Shown: in pieces, positions 7,508-17,503 of the stretch
Layout of the letters: each line of letters starts with the position of its first letter
Position numbering within the stretch: the stretch's first letter is position 1
Source: an uncultured Curvibacter sp.
Lineage (GTDB): Bacteria > Pseudomonadota > Gammaproteobacteria > Burkholderiales > Burkholderiaceae
Reading direction: 5' to 3'
Assembly (NCBI GenBank): GCA_946481355.1
Contig: CAMLNH010000012.1
Coordinates: 1 to 18,220, forward strand
Length of the DNA stretch: 18,220 nucleotides
Position numbers and translations under genes: made by a program
The notes under the pieces: generated by a model
What the model saw: the letters and a program-made list of their open reading frames with translations, nothing else
The model's database searches: none
Told to the model about the DNA's origin: nothing

Positions 7508-7975
7508 ATGAGGCTGCTGATCGTCGCGGTCGGCCAGCGTGTTCCCGACTGGGCCCAGACGGCCTGGGACGACTACGCCAAGCGTTTCCCGCCCGAACTC
7601 AAGGTCGAACTCAAGGCCGTCAAGACCGAGCCGCGCGGCTCGCGCACGGTCGAGCAGCTCATGGCGGCCGAGCGCAAGCGCATCGAGGAAGCGATTCCCA
7701 AGGGCACCCGTGTCGTCGCCCTGGATGAGCGTGGCGCGGCGCTGACCACCGTGGCGCTGGCCGGCAAGCTCAAGGACTGGCAGCTGGGCGGCACGGATGT
7801 GGCGCTGGTGATCGGCGGCCCTGACGGGCTGGAACCCGCGTTTCGCCAGGGGGCGCATGAGCGCATCCGCCTCTCGGACCTGACCCTGCCGCACGCCATG
7901 GTGCGCGTGCTGCTGGTGGAGCAGCTCTACCGCGCCTGGTCCATCAACGCCAACCACCCGTATCACCGCGAATGA
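7508..7975 (+). CDS. rlmH: 23S rRNA (pseudouridine1915-N3)-methyltransferase
   Basis: SPOUT-class methyltransferase that methylates N3 of pseudouridine 1915 in helix 69 of 23S rRNA, acting on the assembled 70S ribosome with SAM as donor. It has exactly the usual length, 155 residues. Signatures seen: [15 protein letters not shown] at the start, the SAM-knot loop VIGGPDGL at 101-108, [23 protein letters not shown] at 122-144 and the invariant C-terminal HPYHRE. It follows rsfS by 9 bases and its stop overlaps the maf start (ATGA), so rsfS-rlmH-maf form a coupled ribosome-linked set. Confidence 0.98.
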   Translation: MRLLIVAVGQRVPDWAQTAWDDYAKRFPPELKVELKAVKTEPRGSRTVEQLMAAERKRIEEAIPKGTRVVALDERGAALTTVALAGKLKDWQLGGTDVALVIGGPDGLEPAFRQGAHERIRLSDLTLPHAMVRVLLVEQLYRAWSINANHPYHRE

Positions 7976-8577
7976 AGCCGGATTTCATCTACCTCGCCTC
8001 CCAGAGCCCGCGCCGCCGCCAGTTGCTGGAGCAGCTCGGTGTGCGCCACGAGCTACTGCTGCCCGACGCCGACGAGGATGCCGAGGCGCTGGAGGCTGTG
8101 AAACCCGGCGAGGCGCCCGTTGCCTATGTGCAGCGCGTGACCCAGCTCAAGCTGGACGCGGCGCTGGCGCGCCTGAAGCGCCGGGGCCTGCCGGTCGCGC
8201 CCGTGCTGTGCTCGGATACCACGGTGGCGCTGGGCCGCACGATCTATGGCAAACCGGCGGATGCGGCCGATGCGCGTCGCATGCTGGGTGAACTGACAGG
8301 CACCACGCACCGGGTGCTGACGGCTGTGGCCGTGGGCACGCCGCGTCGTTGCCTGCAGGCCCTGAGCGATTCGCGCGTGACCTTTGCCGCCGTGAGCCGG
8401 GCGCAGATCGCAGCCTACGTGGCCAGCGGCGAGCCCATGGGCAAGGCCGGTGCTTACGCGGTGCAGGGACGGGCGGCAGCGTACATTAGCCACATCGCCG
8501 GGAGCTATTCGGGCATCATGGGCCTGCCCATGTTCGAGACGGCCGAGTTGCTGCGGGCCTACGGCTTCAAGATCTAA
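7972..8577 (+). CDS. maf: Maf family nucleoside triphosphate pyrophosphatase (dTTP/UTP-type)
   Basis: Hydrolyses (d)NTPs, probably dTTP/UTP and modified pyrimidine nucleotides, to monophosphates, acting as a house-cleaning enzyme; Maf proteins have also been linked to septum inhibition. It has 201 residues, family length about 190-210. The substrate-binding N-terminus is [16 protein letters not shown] (8-23), the metal-binding SDTTVALG is at 81-88, and the [13 protein letters not shown] and [11 protein letters not shown] blocks follow. The YhdE-like subgroup is favoured by its position next to rlmH and rng, a known betaproteobacterial arrangement, but substrate choice is inferred. It starts with ATG overlapping the rlmH stop and is 21 bases from rng. 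Confidence 0.95.
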   Translation: MKPDFIYLASQSPRRRQLLEQLGVRHELLLPDADEDAEALEAVKPGEAPVAYVQRVTQLKLDAALARLKRRGLPVAPVLCSDTTVALGRTIYGKPADAADARRMLGELTGTTHRVLTAVAVGTPRRCLQALSDSRVTFAAVSRAQIAAYVASGEPMGKAGAYAVQGRAAAYISHIAGSYSGIMGLPMFETAELLRAYGFKI

Positions 8578-8598
8578 TCCAAAAGGGCCTCAAGAGCC

Positions 8599-10086
<1,488 letters not shown>

Positions 10087-10104
10087 TCCGGGGTTCGCCG
10101 ACGC

Positions 10105-11241
10105 ATGCGCATCGCCATCATCAACCGCAATTTCTCGCGCGCCGGCGGCGGCGCCGAGAGTTATGCCGTGGCCATTGCCGAGCAGCTGGCCGCACGCCAC
10201 GAGGTGCATGTCTACTCCCAGGAAAGCAACGAGCCCGTGCCAGGCATCCATTACCACCGTGTCGCCAGCATGGGGCAGAAGCCGCGCTGGCTCAACCAGC
10301 TGGTCTTCGCCCTGTCGAGCTGGTGGCAGACACGCAAGGGCTTTGATGCGGTGCATTCGCATGAGAACACCTGGCACGGCCAAGTGCAGACCATACATGT
10401 GCGGCCGCTGCGCTACAACCTGCTGCACGGCAAGCGTGGTTGGCGGCGTGCCTTGCAGTGGCTCAGGATCTGGACCAGCCCGCGTCTGGCCACCTATGTC
10501 CGGCTCGAGGGGGCGCGCTTTGCCCGCCGGCCGGGGCGCAGCATCGTGGCGACCTCGGAGATGTTGCGCCAGGAATGCGAACTGGCCTACCCGGGCAGCC
10601 GCAAACGCCTCTCGGTCATCACACCCGGCACCGCACTGCAGCAGGACAAGGTGACACGCACCATGGCCCGGCGCATGCTGGCGCTGCCTCTGGAGCAGCC
10701 GTTGCTGCTTTTCGTGGCCAACGACTACAAGCGCAAGGGCCTGGACGCCCTGTTGCCGGCGCTGCAGCAACTGCCGCTGGATGTGCAGCTGGTGATCGCC
10801 GGCAAGCCTGGGGCGGCACCGCGCTACATGGCGATGGTGCGCGAGCTGGGCCTGGAGTCCCGCGTACACTTTCTGGGCTCGCAGGACGATCTGGTGCCAG
10901 CCTACCGTGCGGCCGATTGCCTGGTGCACCCGACGCTGGAGGACACCTATGCCATGGTGGTGCTCGAAGCCATGTCGCATGGCCTGCCCGTGGTCGTCAG
11001 CGGTCCCGTGCACTGCGGCATCTCGCGCGAGCTGCACGACGGGCAGGAGGCCCTGCTGCTGCACGACCCGCGCAACAGCGCGGACATGGCACGCCTGGTC
11101 CGCTCGGTGCTCGACGATGCGGGCCTGGCCGATCGTCTGCGCGGTCAGGGACTGGCCTTCGCGCAGGCCCATACCTGGGAGAGGGCGGCGCTAGAATACG
11201 AAGCCCTGTACCAGCAGGCTCTCTCCATCCGCTCCCTATGA
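10105..11241 (+). CDS. Glycosyltransferase family 4, WaaG/RfaG-like
   Basis: GT-B fold retaining glycosyltransferase of 378 residues, likely adding a sugar to the lipopolysaccharide core or another surface glycan at the cytoplasmic membrane face. The N-terminal domain has the acceptor-side glycine-rich loop RAGGGAES (12-19). The C-terminal nucleotide-sugar domain has FVANDYKRKGLDALL (203-217) and the signature HPTLEDTYAMVVLEAMSHGL (275-294), in which the first acidic residue of the E-x7-E pair is Asp281 and the second Glu288. The FVANDYKRKGL block resembles WaaG heptose-region glucosyltransferases, but the sugar cannot be fixed. The stop overlaps the next glycosyltransferase start (ATGA). It is only 18 bases after rng, so it could be co-transcribed with the housekeeping run. 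Confidence 0.9.
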   Translation: MRIAIINRNFSRAGGGAESYAVAIAEQLAARHEVHVYSQESNEPVPGIHYHRVASMGQKPRWLNQLVFALSSWWQTRKGFDAVHSHENTWHGQVQTIHVRPLRYNLLHGKRGWRRALQWLRIWTSPRLATYVRLEGARFARRPGRSIVATSEMLRQECELAYPGSRKRLSVITPGTALQQDKVTRTMARRMLALPLEQPLLLFVANDYKRKGLDALLPALQQLPLDVQLVIAGKPGAAPRYMAMVRELGLESRVHFLGSQDDLVPAYRAADCLVHPTLEDTYAMVVLEAMSHGLPVVVSGPVHCGISRELHDGQEALLLHDPRNSADMARLVRSVLDDAGLADRLRGQGLAFAQAHTWERAALEYEALYQQALSIRSL

Positions 11242-12566
11242 CTGACAAACCCCGGCAACGCTGGCTCATCCTTTCGCACGCCTTCAATATGGACGGCCGC
11301 GCGGCCAGCCATACCATCACCGACAAGCTGCCGCATCTCAAGGCGGCCGGCATCGAACTTGTGGTGCTCAGCGGCGTCTCCGGTGAGCAGGACGGGGAAC
11401 TGGAGCACTACCGGCTCTGGCCCGCCGGGCCCGCCGGTTTGCGCTTCGACCTGCGCCATGTACTGCGCAAGCGTTTCGGCAAAGGGGTGGTCTATCGTGT
11501 GCTGATGCTGCTGGCATCCTTCGTGCTCGTGCCTGGCATGGTGGTCGAGAAGCTGTTGCGTCCGCTGGAGAGCTCCTGGTCCTGGTGGCTTACCGCCTAT
11601 CTCAAGGGCAGGGCGCTGGCGCGCCAGCAGCCGTTTGATCTGATCTATTCCACCGGCGGTGCCTACGCCGCCCATGTGGCCGGACGTGCGCTCAAGTTCG
11701 CGACCGGGACGCCCTGGCTGGCCGAAGTGCACGACCCGCTGGTTGTTCCCGGCACCACGCCGCGGACCCCACACCAGAAGAAACAGGCGGACATCGAACG
11801 CCAGATCTGCACTGATGCCGATATCGCCATCTGGTTCACCGACCAGGCCCTGGCCAGTGCGCGCGCGCGCCATCCGCAGCTGGGCGACAGGGGCAAGATG
11901 ATGCTGCCCGGCATCGACAAGCCTTTCGATGCCTTGCCGCCCTACAAGCCGGGCGCGAAGTTCGTGGTCGGTCATTTTGGTTCGCTCTCGGCCACGCGCA
12001 GCATGGTGCCCTTCATCAAGGCGCTGGAGCTGCTCCAGACCCGCCGTCCTGAGATGGTGGCGCAGACCGAGCTGCACATCTATGGCGGCGCCATCGACGC
12101 GCCTGCCGCCGAGTTGTTGCAGTACTCACCAGTGCGCGAGCTGGTGCGCCAGTTCGGCCGCATCGAAGCCGATCCGACCTCCGGCCTGTCCGGCCGCGAC
12201 CAGATCCTGCATCGCATGCGCGGTGTGGACGTGCTGCTGCTGCTGCACGGCGAGGACCCGCTGTGCGAGGAGTACATCCCCTCCAAGCTCTACGAATACC
12301 TCTGGATGCAGCGTCCCATTCTGTCCATTGTGCATCGCAACCCGCAGATGGCGGCGATGATCCGGGGGGAGGGGCATGTGACGGTGGAGACGGGGATTGA
12401 GCCGGGTGACAGTGCTGCCGTCGCCGTGGCGCAGCCGCTGGCCATGGTGTTGGAGAAGCTTTACGAGCGTTGGCGTGTGGAGGGGCTGCCGGACAGCGGG
12501 CGTGAGAGCCCCTACACGACGGCGGCTTCGACTCGGCAGCTGATTGCGTGGGTGATGCAGCGGTGA
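11238..12566 (+). CDS. GT-B type glycosyltransferase
   Basis: A 442-residue probable GT-B glycosyltransferase, less clearly placed than its neighbour. The N-terminal domain begins RWLILSHAFNMDGRAASHTI, the common donor-fold entry strand. A hydrophobic stretch (VYRVLMLLASFVLVPGMVVEKL, about 85-106) suggests membrane association. The C-terminal domain opens with FVVGHFGSL (242-250) and ends with IPSKLYEYLWMQRPIL (347-362), the usual SKLxEYL donor-binding region of GT4-like enzymes. The ATG at 11238 shares ATGA with the preceding gene; the next gene overlaps the 3' end. Its likely role is a step in surface glycan assembly. Donor and acceptor are unknown. Confidence 0.85.
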   Translation: MTDKPRQRWLILSHAFNMDGRAASHTITDKLPHLKAAGIELVVLSGVSGEQDGELEHYRLWPAGPAGLRFDLRHVLRKRFGKGVVYRVLMLLASFVLVPGMVVEKLLRPLESSWSWWLTAYLKGRALARQQPFDLIYSTGGAYAAHVAGRALKFATGTPWLAEVHDPLVVPGTTPRTPHQKKQADIERQICTDADIAIWFTDQALASARARHPQLGDRGKMMLPGIDKPFDALPPYKPGAKFVVGHFGSLSATRSMVPFIKALELLQTRRPEMVAQTELHIYGGAIDAPAAELLQYSPVRELVRQFGRIEADPTSGLSGRDQILHRMRGVDVLLLLHGEDPLCEEYIPSKLYEYLWMQRPILSIVHRNPQMAAMIRGEGHVTVETGIEPGDSAAVAVAQPLAMVLEKLYERWRVEGLPDSGRESPYTTAASTRQLIAWVMQR

Positions 12567-13510
12567 GCGGGGCGAGTTTGAAGACGCCACTGCTGTCGCT
12601 GGTCGTCCTGGGGTTCCGCCATTTCGAGCTCACCACCCGGCCATGCCTGGAGTCCTTGCTTCCATGGCTGGATGACCCGGATATCGAGTTGCTTGTCATT
12701 GACAACGGGTCACCTGACGACTCCGCCGCAGGAACGACGGCGTGGTGCCAGCAGCATCCCCGGGCCCGGTGTCTGCTCAGTGAAAGTAACCGGGGCTTTG
12801 CCGGCGGGATGAACTGGGGAGTGGCGCAGGCGACCGGAAAGTGGTTGCTGTTGGTGAACAACGATACGCTGTTTCCCGCCGGAGCCTTGGATGCGCTCAA
12901 ACGGGTGATCCATGACGCGCCCGACGACGTGGCGATGCTGGGGCCCGTTACCAACTCAGCAGGTAACGGACAAAGGCTCTGGAAGCCTGGTGCCACCGCG
13001 CAGGAGTGGCTGGAGACAGGTGCCTGGATCCACCAACACCCGACAGGTCACCTGATGCCGACCTATCGCAGCGATTTCTTCTGCATCGCCATACGCGCGG
13101 ATGTCTGGACGGAACTCGGTGGACTGGATGTCACCTTCGGGCTGGGCTATTTCGAGGATTTCGATTTCAGCTTGCGGCTCGCCAAGGCGGGCTACCGCCA
13201 GATGATCACCGAGGATGTGTTCGTCATGCACACCGGCAGTGCGACGTTCCAGGGAAGTGGCGCGGCACGCGCACTGATGAAAAAAAACAAGAAGTTGCTG
13301 CAGTCCAAGCATCCAGATGCCCGCTTTGAGCACACGCGGTTGGGGAATTTGGCGGTCCTGCAGGCCTACGAGGATCTGCGCTCAAGAGGCGAGTGGACCC
13401 CCGCCTTGGAGGCTCGTCGTGAACTCCGGCACGCTGCTTTGCAGGCCGATGCGCCACGCAGTCCGCTGAAACGCTGGTTATGGCTGCGCAAGATCAGGTC
13501 CTTTGCATGA
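12563..13510 (+). CDS. Glycosyltransferase family 2
   Basis: Inverting GT-A fold enzyme of 315 residues. Strand one is LLSLVVLGF, followed by LLVIDNGSPDDS (44-54), SNRGFAGGMNWGVAQATG (75-92) and the metal-binding NND at 99-101 (VNNDTLF). The probable catalytic base region is GYFEDFDFSLRL (195-206) with Glu198/Asp199, and HTGSATFQGSG follows. This arrangement is typical of rhamnosyltransferase-like GT2 enzymes of O-antigen and exopolysaccharide loci, though the donor is not provable. I chose the GTG at 12563, which makes a 4-base GTGA overlap with the previous stop as elsewhere in this cluster; an in-frame ATG at 12548 would add 5 residues. No strong Shine-Dalgarno precedes either start. It is coupled to the downstream ligase gene. 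Confidence 0.92.
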   Translation: MSGASLKTPLLSLVVLGFRHFELTTRPCLESLLPWLDDPDIELLVIDNGSPDDSAAGTTAWCQQHPRARCLLSESNRGFAGGMNWGVAQATGKWLLLVNNDTLFPAGALDALKRVIHDAPDDVAMLGPVTNSAGNGQRLWKPGATAQEWLETGAWIHQHPTGHLMPTYRSDFFCIAIRADVWTELGGLDVTFGLGYFEDFDFSLRLAKAGYRQMITEDVFVMHTGSATFQGSGAARALMKKNKKLLQSKHPDARFEHTRLGNLAVLQAYEDLRSRGEWTPALEARRELRHAALQADAPRSPLKRWLWLRKIRSFA

Positions 13511-14877
13511 ATCAGCGAATCTCCGGCACCGTCGCTTTGGCTGCCGCGCTCGGCGCGGTCTATCTGGCGGTATTGCCCATGGCCAGCACCATCGCCTTGC
13601 GCAATCTGGCCTTGGCTGGACTCCTGATCGTGCTCCTCCTGAGTTTTCGCGATCTGCGTGACGACATGCCATGGAGCTGGCCTGTCATTCTCTGGCTGGG
13701 GTATCTGCTGGTGTTTCCGCTGATAGCGGATGACAGGATGCAGGCTTGGCAGAGCCTGACGGGCCAATGGGGGCGGGTGCTGCTCGCCATGGTTGCAGGT
13801 GCCGGCCTTGCCATTCTGCTCAGGCGCCAAGGGCAGGGCTCGGTCATGCAGCTTGGCGTGCTTAGCGCCGTGCCGATTCTGGTACATCTGACGCTCCTCG
13901 GGTGGCAGTTCATCCAGTCTGGATCCGTGCCCTGGGGCTCGTGGGGGCGGGAAACGCATCACGCAGATCTGGGCTACGCCGCCGGGCACGCTGTCATCCT
14001 GCTGAGTGCTGCCTTTGTGGCGGGAGAATCGCGCCTTCGTCCCGTTGCTCTTGTGCTGATCCTGGCGGCCCTGTTGAGTACGGTGCTTGCCCGCTCCCGT
14101 GCAGGTTTTGCCTTTGCCGTCCTCGGGTCTCTGCTGGTGCTGGGGCAGGCCTTCTGGCTGAGCAGTCGGGAGAGGCGGCGCAACGTCATTCTGACGCTTC
14201 TGGGGTTGGTGGTCGTCGGCAGCGCGATCTTCACCCTGGCGACCAGGAACGATCCTCGCTGGCGCAACATGACGGACCAGCTGTCCGCCGGCTTGCTCGG
14301 CGATGAGCTGTTGATCGCCTGCAAGGGTGTGTCGACGATTGAAGAGGAGATCCGGCATCGGTACAGCGAGACCGGTCGGGTCAGCGAGATACTCGCGAGC
14401 GTTCAAGGTGGAGACGGTGCGCGCGTGGTGGCACTGCGCGCCGGCATGCATCTGGTACTTTCGCATCCTTGGGGCAGTGACGGCTCACGCTTTGCGTTCC
14501 AACATTTGCTGGCCGAGGAATGCCCCGCGCCTGCGATGCCCCTGTTGCATTCGCACAATGGCTGGATCGACATGACGCTGGCGATAGGTTGGGGTGGTGC
14601 CTTGCTTTACCTGGCCATGCTGGCTTACTTTTTCCGGCAAGGGCGTGCAAACCTGAGAGGCAACAGCACGACCGACACGAGAGTCTGGGCCCTGGTTTTG
14701 ACCTCTGCGGTCGCTTTCTGGGTGCTTCGCGGACTTACGGACTCTGTTTACCGGGATCACATGCTCGAGATGCAGGGGTTGATACTGGCCTATGCATACA
14801 CGGCGCTCAAGCTGGGGCAGAGCCGGAAACGATCAGATTCGTCCCAGGATGCGACGAAGCCGGCGGCCCAGTCTTGA
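13507..14877 (+). CDS. O-antigen ligase / polymerase family membrane protein
   Basis: Multi-spanning inner-membrane protein of the WaaL/Wzy superfamily, 456 residues. Several hydrophobic spans run from about residue 8 to 245 (for example 30-47, 57-73, 90-106, 118-136, 160-174, 178-195, 200-218, 226-246), then a large probably periplasmic loop (about 247-355), then further spans (356-376, 394-408). The short SRAGF after a span (residues 197-201) and HSHNGWIDMTLAIGWGG (348-364) at the end of the big loop are features of O-antigen ligases, the His being catalytically important in WaaL. Ligase versus polymerase cannot be decided by eye. The ATG at 13507 overlaps the GT2 stop (ATGA). The last 45 bases overlap, tail to tail, the end of the opposing DUF6492-like gene. 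It probably transfers or polymerises the glycan built by the upstream transferases. Confidence 0.88.
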   Translation: MNQRISGTVALAAALGAVYLAVLPMASTIALRNLALAGLLIVLLLSFRDLRDDMPWSWPVILWLGYLLVFPLIADDRMQAWQSLTGQWGRVLLAMVAGAGLAILLRRQGQGSVMQLGVLSAVPILVHLTLLGWQFIQSGSVPWGSWGRETHHADLGYAAGHAVILLSAAFVAGESRLRPVALVLILAALLSTVLARSRAGFAFAVLGSLLVLGQAFWLSSRERRRNVILTLLGLVVVGSAIFTLATRNDPRWRNMTDQLSAGLLGDELLIACKGVSTIEEEIRHRYSETGRVSEILASVQGGDGARVVALRAGMHLVLSHPWGSDGSRFAFQHLLAEECPAPAMPLLHSHNGWIDMTLAIGWGGALLYLAMLAYFFRQGRANLRGNSTTDTRVWALVLTSAVAFWVLRGLTDSVYRDHMLEMQGLILAYAYTALKLGQSRKRSDSSQDATKPAAQS

Positions 14878-15723
14878 GCCCAGTGATCCACCCTCGCGCG
14901 GCCAGTCCATGCTGCGTTCCCAGGCAGACTGATAGATCACGCCGCAGTACAGCGTAGCCAGATCATCGCCGGTGATGTCCCCGCGCCTGTCCTGATCAAA
15001 CTGCCAAGCATAGTGGTAGACCTTAAACAAAGGTTGGCAGGGGTGCAGGGGGATTGCACGGTATTTCAGCAGGCTCTCGCCGTACCAATGCGATTCCGCT
15101 GGTGCATGCACGATGGCATCGAGAAGAGTCCATCGTCGCGGAGAGAGGAACTCCTGCTCCAGACTTTCCCAAACGGACCGATGCCAGAGCACAGGGAACG
15201 GGCCAAAGCTGTACAAGCGGCCGGGGCGCTCGAATAGAGTTTGTATGGTGGTCGCAACGTTCCTGAAAGCGTCGACGGCGCGATTCTTGCGTTCGCGCAG
15301 CGCGGATTCGATGAACTCGTGGCCTTCATCTATCACCGTGTACGGTATCCAACCCCCCACTAAAAAATCATCTTGGCTTATTGGGCGCATGAAAACTGCA
15401 TCAGAGTCGAGGCATATATAGGTGTCTGCCAGGCCCAGTCGCCAAAACTCCGATTTGACAATCTGCTGTGAGATCGAACCCGGGAGGTCGCGAAGCTTGC
15501 CAGAATGCATACGCGGGTTGGCGGCAGTTATGGCTTCATCCTCGACGAGCGTTACGTCGTATCCTGTCAGGTGGGAGCGGAACAGGCCGATGTCGGATTG
15601 GGGGACCGAGACGTAAAAGGGGATCTGGTCTGCATTGAAGCGGCGGACTGATTCCGCCAGCCTCAATACCCTGCGCAGATCGGTGCGGTAGCTCTTGCAG
15701 TAGAGGGCGAAAGGAGCGCTCAT
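14833..15723 (-). CDS. DUF6492-like putative glycosyltransferase
   Basis: A 296-residue protein with a GT-A-like look: FALYCKSYRTDLRRVLRLAESVRRFN at the start, then FYVSVPQSD, then the DxD motif in TYICLDSDAVF (Asp106, Asp108), which would bind metal and nucleotide sugar. The pattern resembles DUF6492 proteins, commonly found in O-antigen or capsule loci. Sugar and acceptor are unknown. The C-terminus is Arg-rich (GSRLGRRLRRILGRI). It starts 7 bases after the methyltransferase stop, with no visible Shine-Dalgarno, so reinitiation is likely. Base composition appears lower in G/C than the housekeeping genes, suggesting a transferred surface-glycan gene. The 3' end overlaps the convergent O-antigen ligase gene by 45 bases. 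Confidence 0.8.
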   Translation of the reverse strand: MSAPFALYCKSYRTDLRRVLRLAESVRRFNADQIPFYVSVPQSDIGLFRSHLTGYDVTLVEDEAITAANPRMHSGKLRDLPGSISQQIVKSEFWRLGLADTYICLDSDAVFMRPISQDDFLVGGWIPYTVIDEGHEFIESALRERKNRAVDAFRNVATTIQTLFERPGRLYSFGPFPVLWHRSVWESLEQEFLSPRRWTLLDAIVHAPAESHWYGESLLKYRAIPLHPCQPLFKVYHYAWQFDQDRRGDITGDDLATLYCGVIYQSAWERSMDWPREGGSLGSRLGRRLRRILGRI

Positions 15724-15730
15724 GAGTGAA

Positions 15731-16735
15731 CTATCGGAAGGTCAGCACAAAACCGGCTTGGGCAGCTGTCCCGTCTGCATTCTGTTTGTCGATCTGGGTC
15801 TGGAAATCCAGTAGCTGTTTTTGGCTGAAACGATCCAGGCGTTTGGTAACGACGTAGGAGCGTTCATCGAGTAGAGGTATTCCCTCTTTGTGTTGCTCGC
15901 TAGCCATGTAGTCATCGATCGCACCTTCGAAGTGAACCCGCTTGACCTTCAATCCGCATTTCTGCGCGAACAACTCCATCGATCGCACGCTGAAGAGATA
16001 GATGTGGCGAGGTGCGTCGAGCGACCACCAATGCTCTCCGTACTGCTCGGCAATCGCGGAGCCAGCCACAGGCAGGCGCACAAGGATCTCGCCGTCGGGG
16101 GCAAGATGTCGTGTGATGCGCTGCAGATCCAGCTGCGGCGTCGGGGAGTGTTCCAGCGAGTGGTTGAACATGATGAGATCGAATTTCTCATCTGGATATT
16201 GCCGGCCGTACGCCTCAATGGACATTTTCAGTACCTGAGCACCATTGCGAAACTTAATGTCATTTGGCAGAAAGGGATCGATGCCGACGGCGCGTCGAAC
16301 GCCAACGTCAGCGATCTCATGCAGCAATTCGCCAGTGCCGCTGCCGATCTCAAGGATGGTCATGTCCGGACGCAGTTGAATATGGCGCGAGAGATGGTTG
16401 ACGGGGCAGGGGCGAGCGCCGGCCAAGAGGCGTCCAATCCAACCTCTGCCATAGAAGTAGTACCTGTTTCTCACGGCGCGCTTGAACTGGCGCAGTCGTG
16501 CTGAAAAGCCTCTGGGTTCCTGATACCGGAAGGAGTAGTAAGAATCTGGGTAGTACTTGCCGTAGTCGTCAAGCCGGACTGGTTGGTAGGTGCTGCCGCA
16601 GGCTATGCAGTGAACATAGCGAAAAGGACCGTCCCTTCCCTTCATCATCTCTTTCGGAAACAGTTCCCGCAGATCGTGAGAGCCACAGATCTCGCAGGTC
16701 TCAGGGGGTGCTGTGTTGCTGCTGGTGGATGCCAT
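15731..16735 (-). CDS. Class I SAM-dependent methyltransferase with N-terminal zinc-ribbon-like motif
   Basis: A 334-residue protein. The N-terminus has a CxxC pair at C14/C17 (CEIC) and a second at C43/C46 (CIAC), a likely zinc ribbon. The central Rossmann domain carries motif I MTILEIGSGTGELLHEIADVG, then VGIDPF, then FDLIMFNHSLEHSPTPQLDL, the usual methyltransferase_11/23 layout. Such zinc-ribbon methyltransferases are common in sugar-modification and polysaccharide loci, where they methylate sugars or glycan ends, but the substrate here is unknown. It lies between the deacetylase (51-base gap) and the DUF6492-like gene (7-base gap) on the same strand. Codon use is less GC-biased than in the housekeeping genes. 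Confidence 0.88.
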   Translation of the reverse strand: MASTSSNTAPPETCEICGSHDLRELFPKEMMKGRDGPFRYVHCIACGSTYQPVRLDDYGKYYPDSYYSFRYQEPRGFSARLRQFKRAVRNRYYFYGRGWIGRLLAGARPCPVNHLSRHIQLRPDMTILEIGSGTGELLHEIADVGVRRAVGIDPFLPNDIKFRNGAQVLKMSIEAYGRQYPDEKFDLIMFNHSLEHSPTPQLDLQRITRHLAPDGEILVRLPVAGSAIAEQYGEHWWSLDAPRHIYLFSVRSMELFAQKCGLKVKRVHFEGAIDDYMASEQHKEGIPLLDERSYVVTKRLDRFSQKQLLDFQTQIDKQNADGTAAQAGFVLTFR

Positions 16736-16786
16736 ACGGAGAGTGACAGTCGAAAATTGATGGATGAACTGGTTCGGCAGGGTAGC

Positions 16787-17503
16787 CTAGCCGTGCCGGT
16801 CCTCGTAGCGGGTGACCAATTTGAGCAGAAGGTGGCCCAGGTTCGTTGCTTGCGCCACCAGTACGCGTCTCAGATGCATCGGGTCATCGCCTGGATGCAC
16901 ACGGCCTCGCCGCGTGGTGGTTGCCGTCCGGTAACCAGCCTGTTCGGCCATACGGGCGTGCTCGGGCCGGTAGCGACCATAGGGGTAGCAGAAATGCCGC
17001 ACCTTACAACCCAGCGTCTGCTCGAGTTCACTCCTGGAGTTCTGGATCTGGTCGATTGCCTGCGCGTCATCAAGCTTGTCAAGGTCGGCGTGGGTACGCG
17101 TGTGTGAGCCGACGTCCATGCCAGCAGACAGCCAGGCCTGCCAGTCCTTTTGGCCCATCAGCGGTTTTTCGGTGACCAGTCCCCGATCCCAGCTGTTGGT
17201 GCCGCCAATCATGCTGCTGACTGCGTAGATCGTGGCCGTGAAGCCATGTCGCTGCAGCACGGGCAGGGCATTGTGCAGGTTGTTCTGGTAGCCGTCGTCG
17301 AAGGTGATGCCAACCACGCGTCCCCGCTTCTCGCCGCTGAGATAGGGCTCCAGGTCATGCATCGACAGGCCGCGATAGCCCAGAAGTCGCAACAGCCACA
17401 TCTGGCGAGCAAATGAGCCAGGGGACACTACCAGTCCACGCAACGGCGTGCCGCTCGGTGGCGGTGCGTCGATCTGGTGGTACATGAGGATGGGGATGGT
17501 CAT
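16787..17503 (-). CDS. Polysaccharide deacetylase family protein (CE4, NodB-like)
   Basis: A 238-residue NodB-homology protein. Motif 1 is TFDDGY at 67-72 (Asp69 catalytic base, Asp70 metal ligand). Motif 2 is SHTRTH at 133-138, giving the metal-binding His134 and His138. Motif 3 resembles CYPYGRY. The metal triad therefore looks intact, so an active N- or O-deacetylase acting on an acetylated sugar of a surface glycan is plausible. It starts [15 protein letters not shown], typical of this subgroup, with no signal peptide, pointing to a cytoplasmic enzyme or lipid-linked substrate. The ATG shares 4 bases (ATGA) with the msbA stop, so it is coupled to lipid A export genes. The stop is 51 bases before the methyltransferase start. 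Confidence 0.92.
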   Translation of the reverse strand: MTIPILMYHQIDAPPPSGTPLRGLVVSPGSFARQMWLLRLLGYRGLSMHDLEPYLSGEKRGRVVGITFDDGYQNNLHNALPVLQRHGFTATIYAVSSMIGGTNSWDRGLVTEKPLMGQKDWQAWLSAGMDVGSHTRTHADLDKLDDAQAIDQIQNSRSELEQTLGCKVRHFCYPYGRYRPEHARMAEQAGYRTATTTRRGRVHPGDDPMHLRRVLVAQATNLGHLLLKLVTRYEDRHG

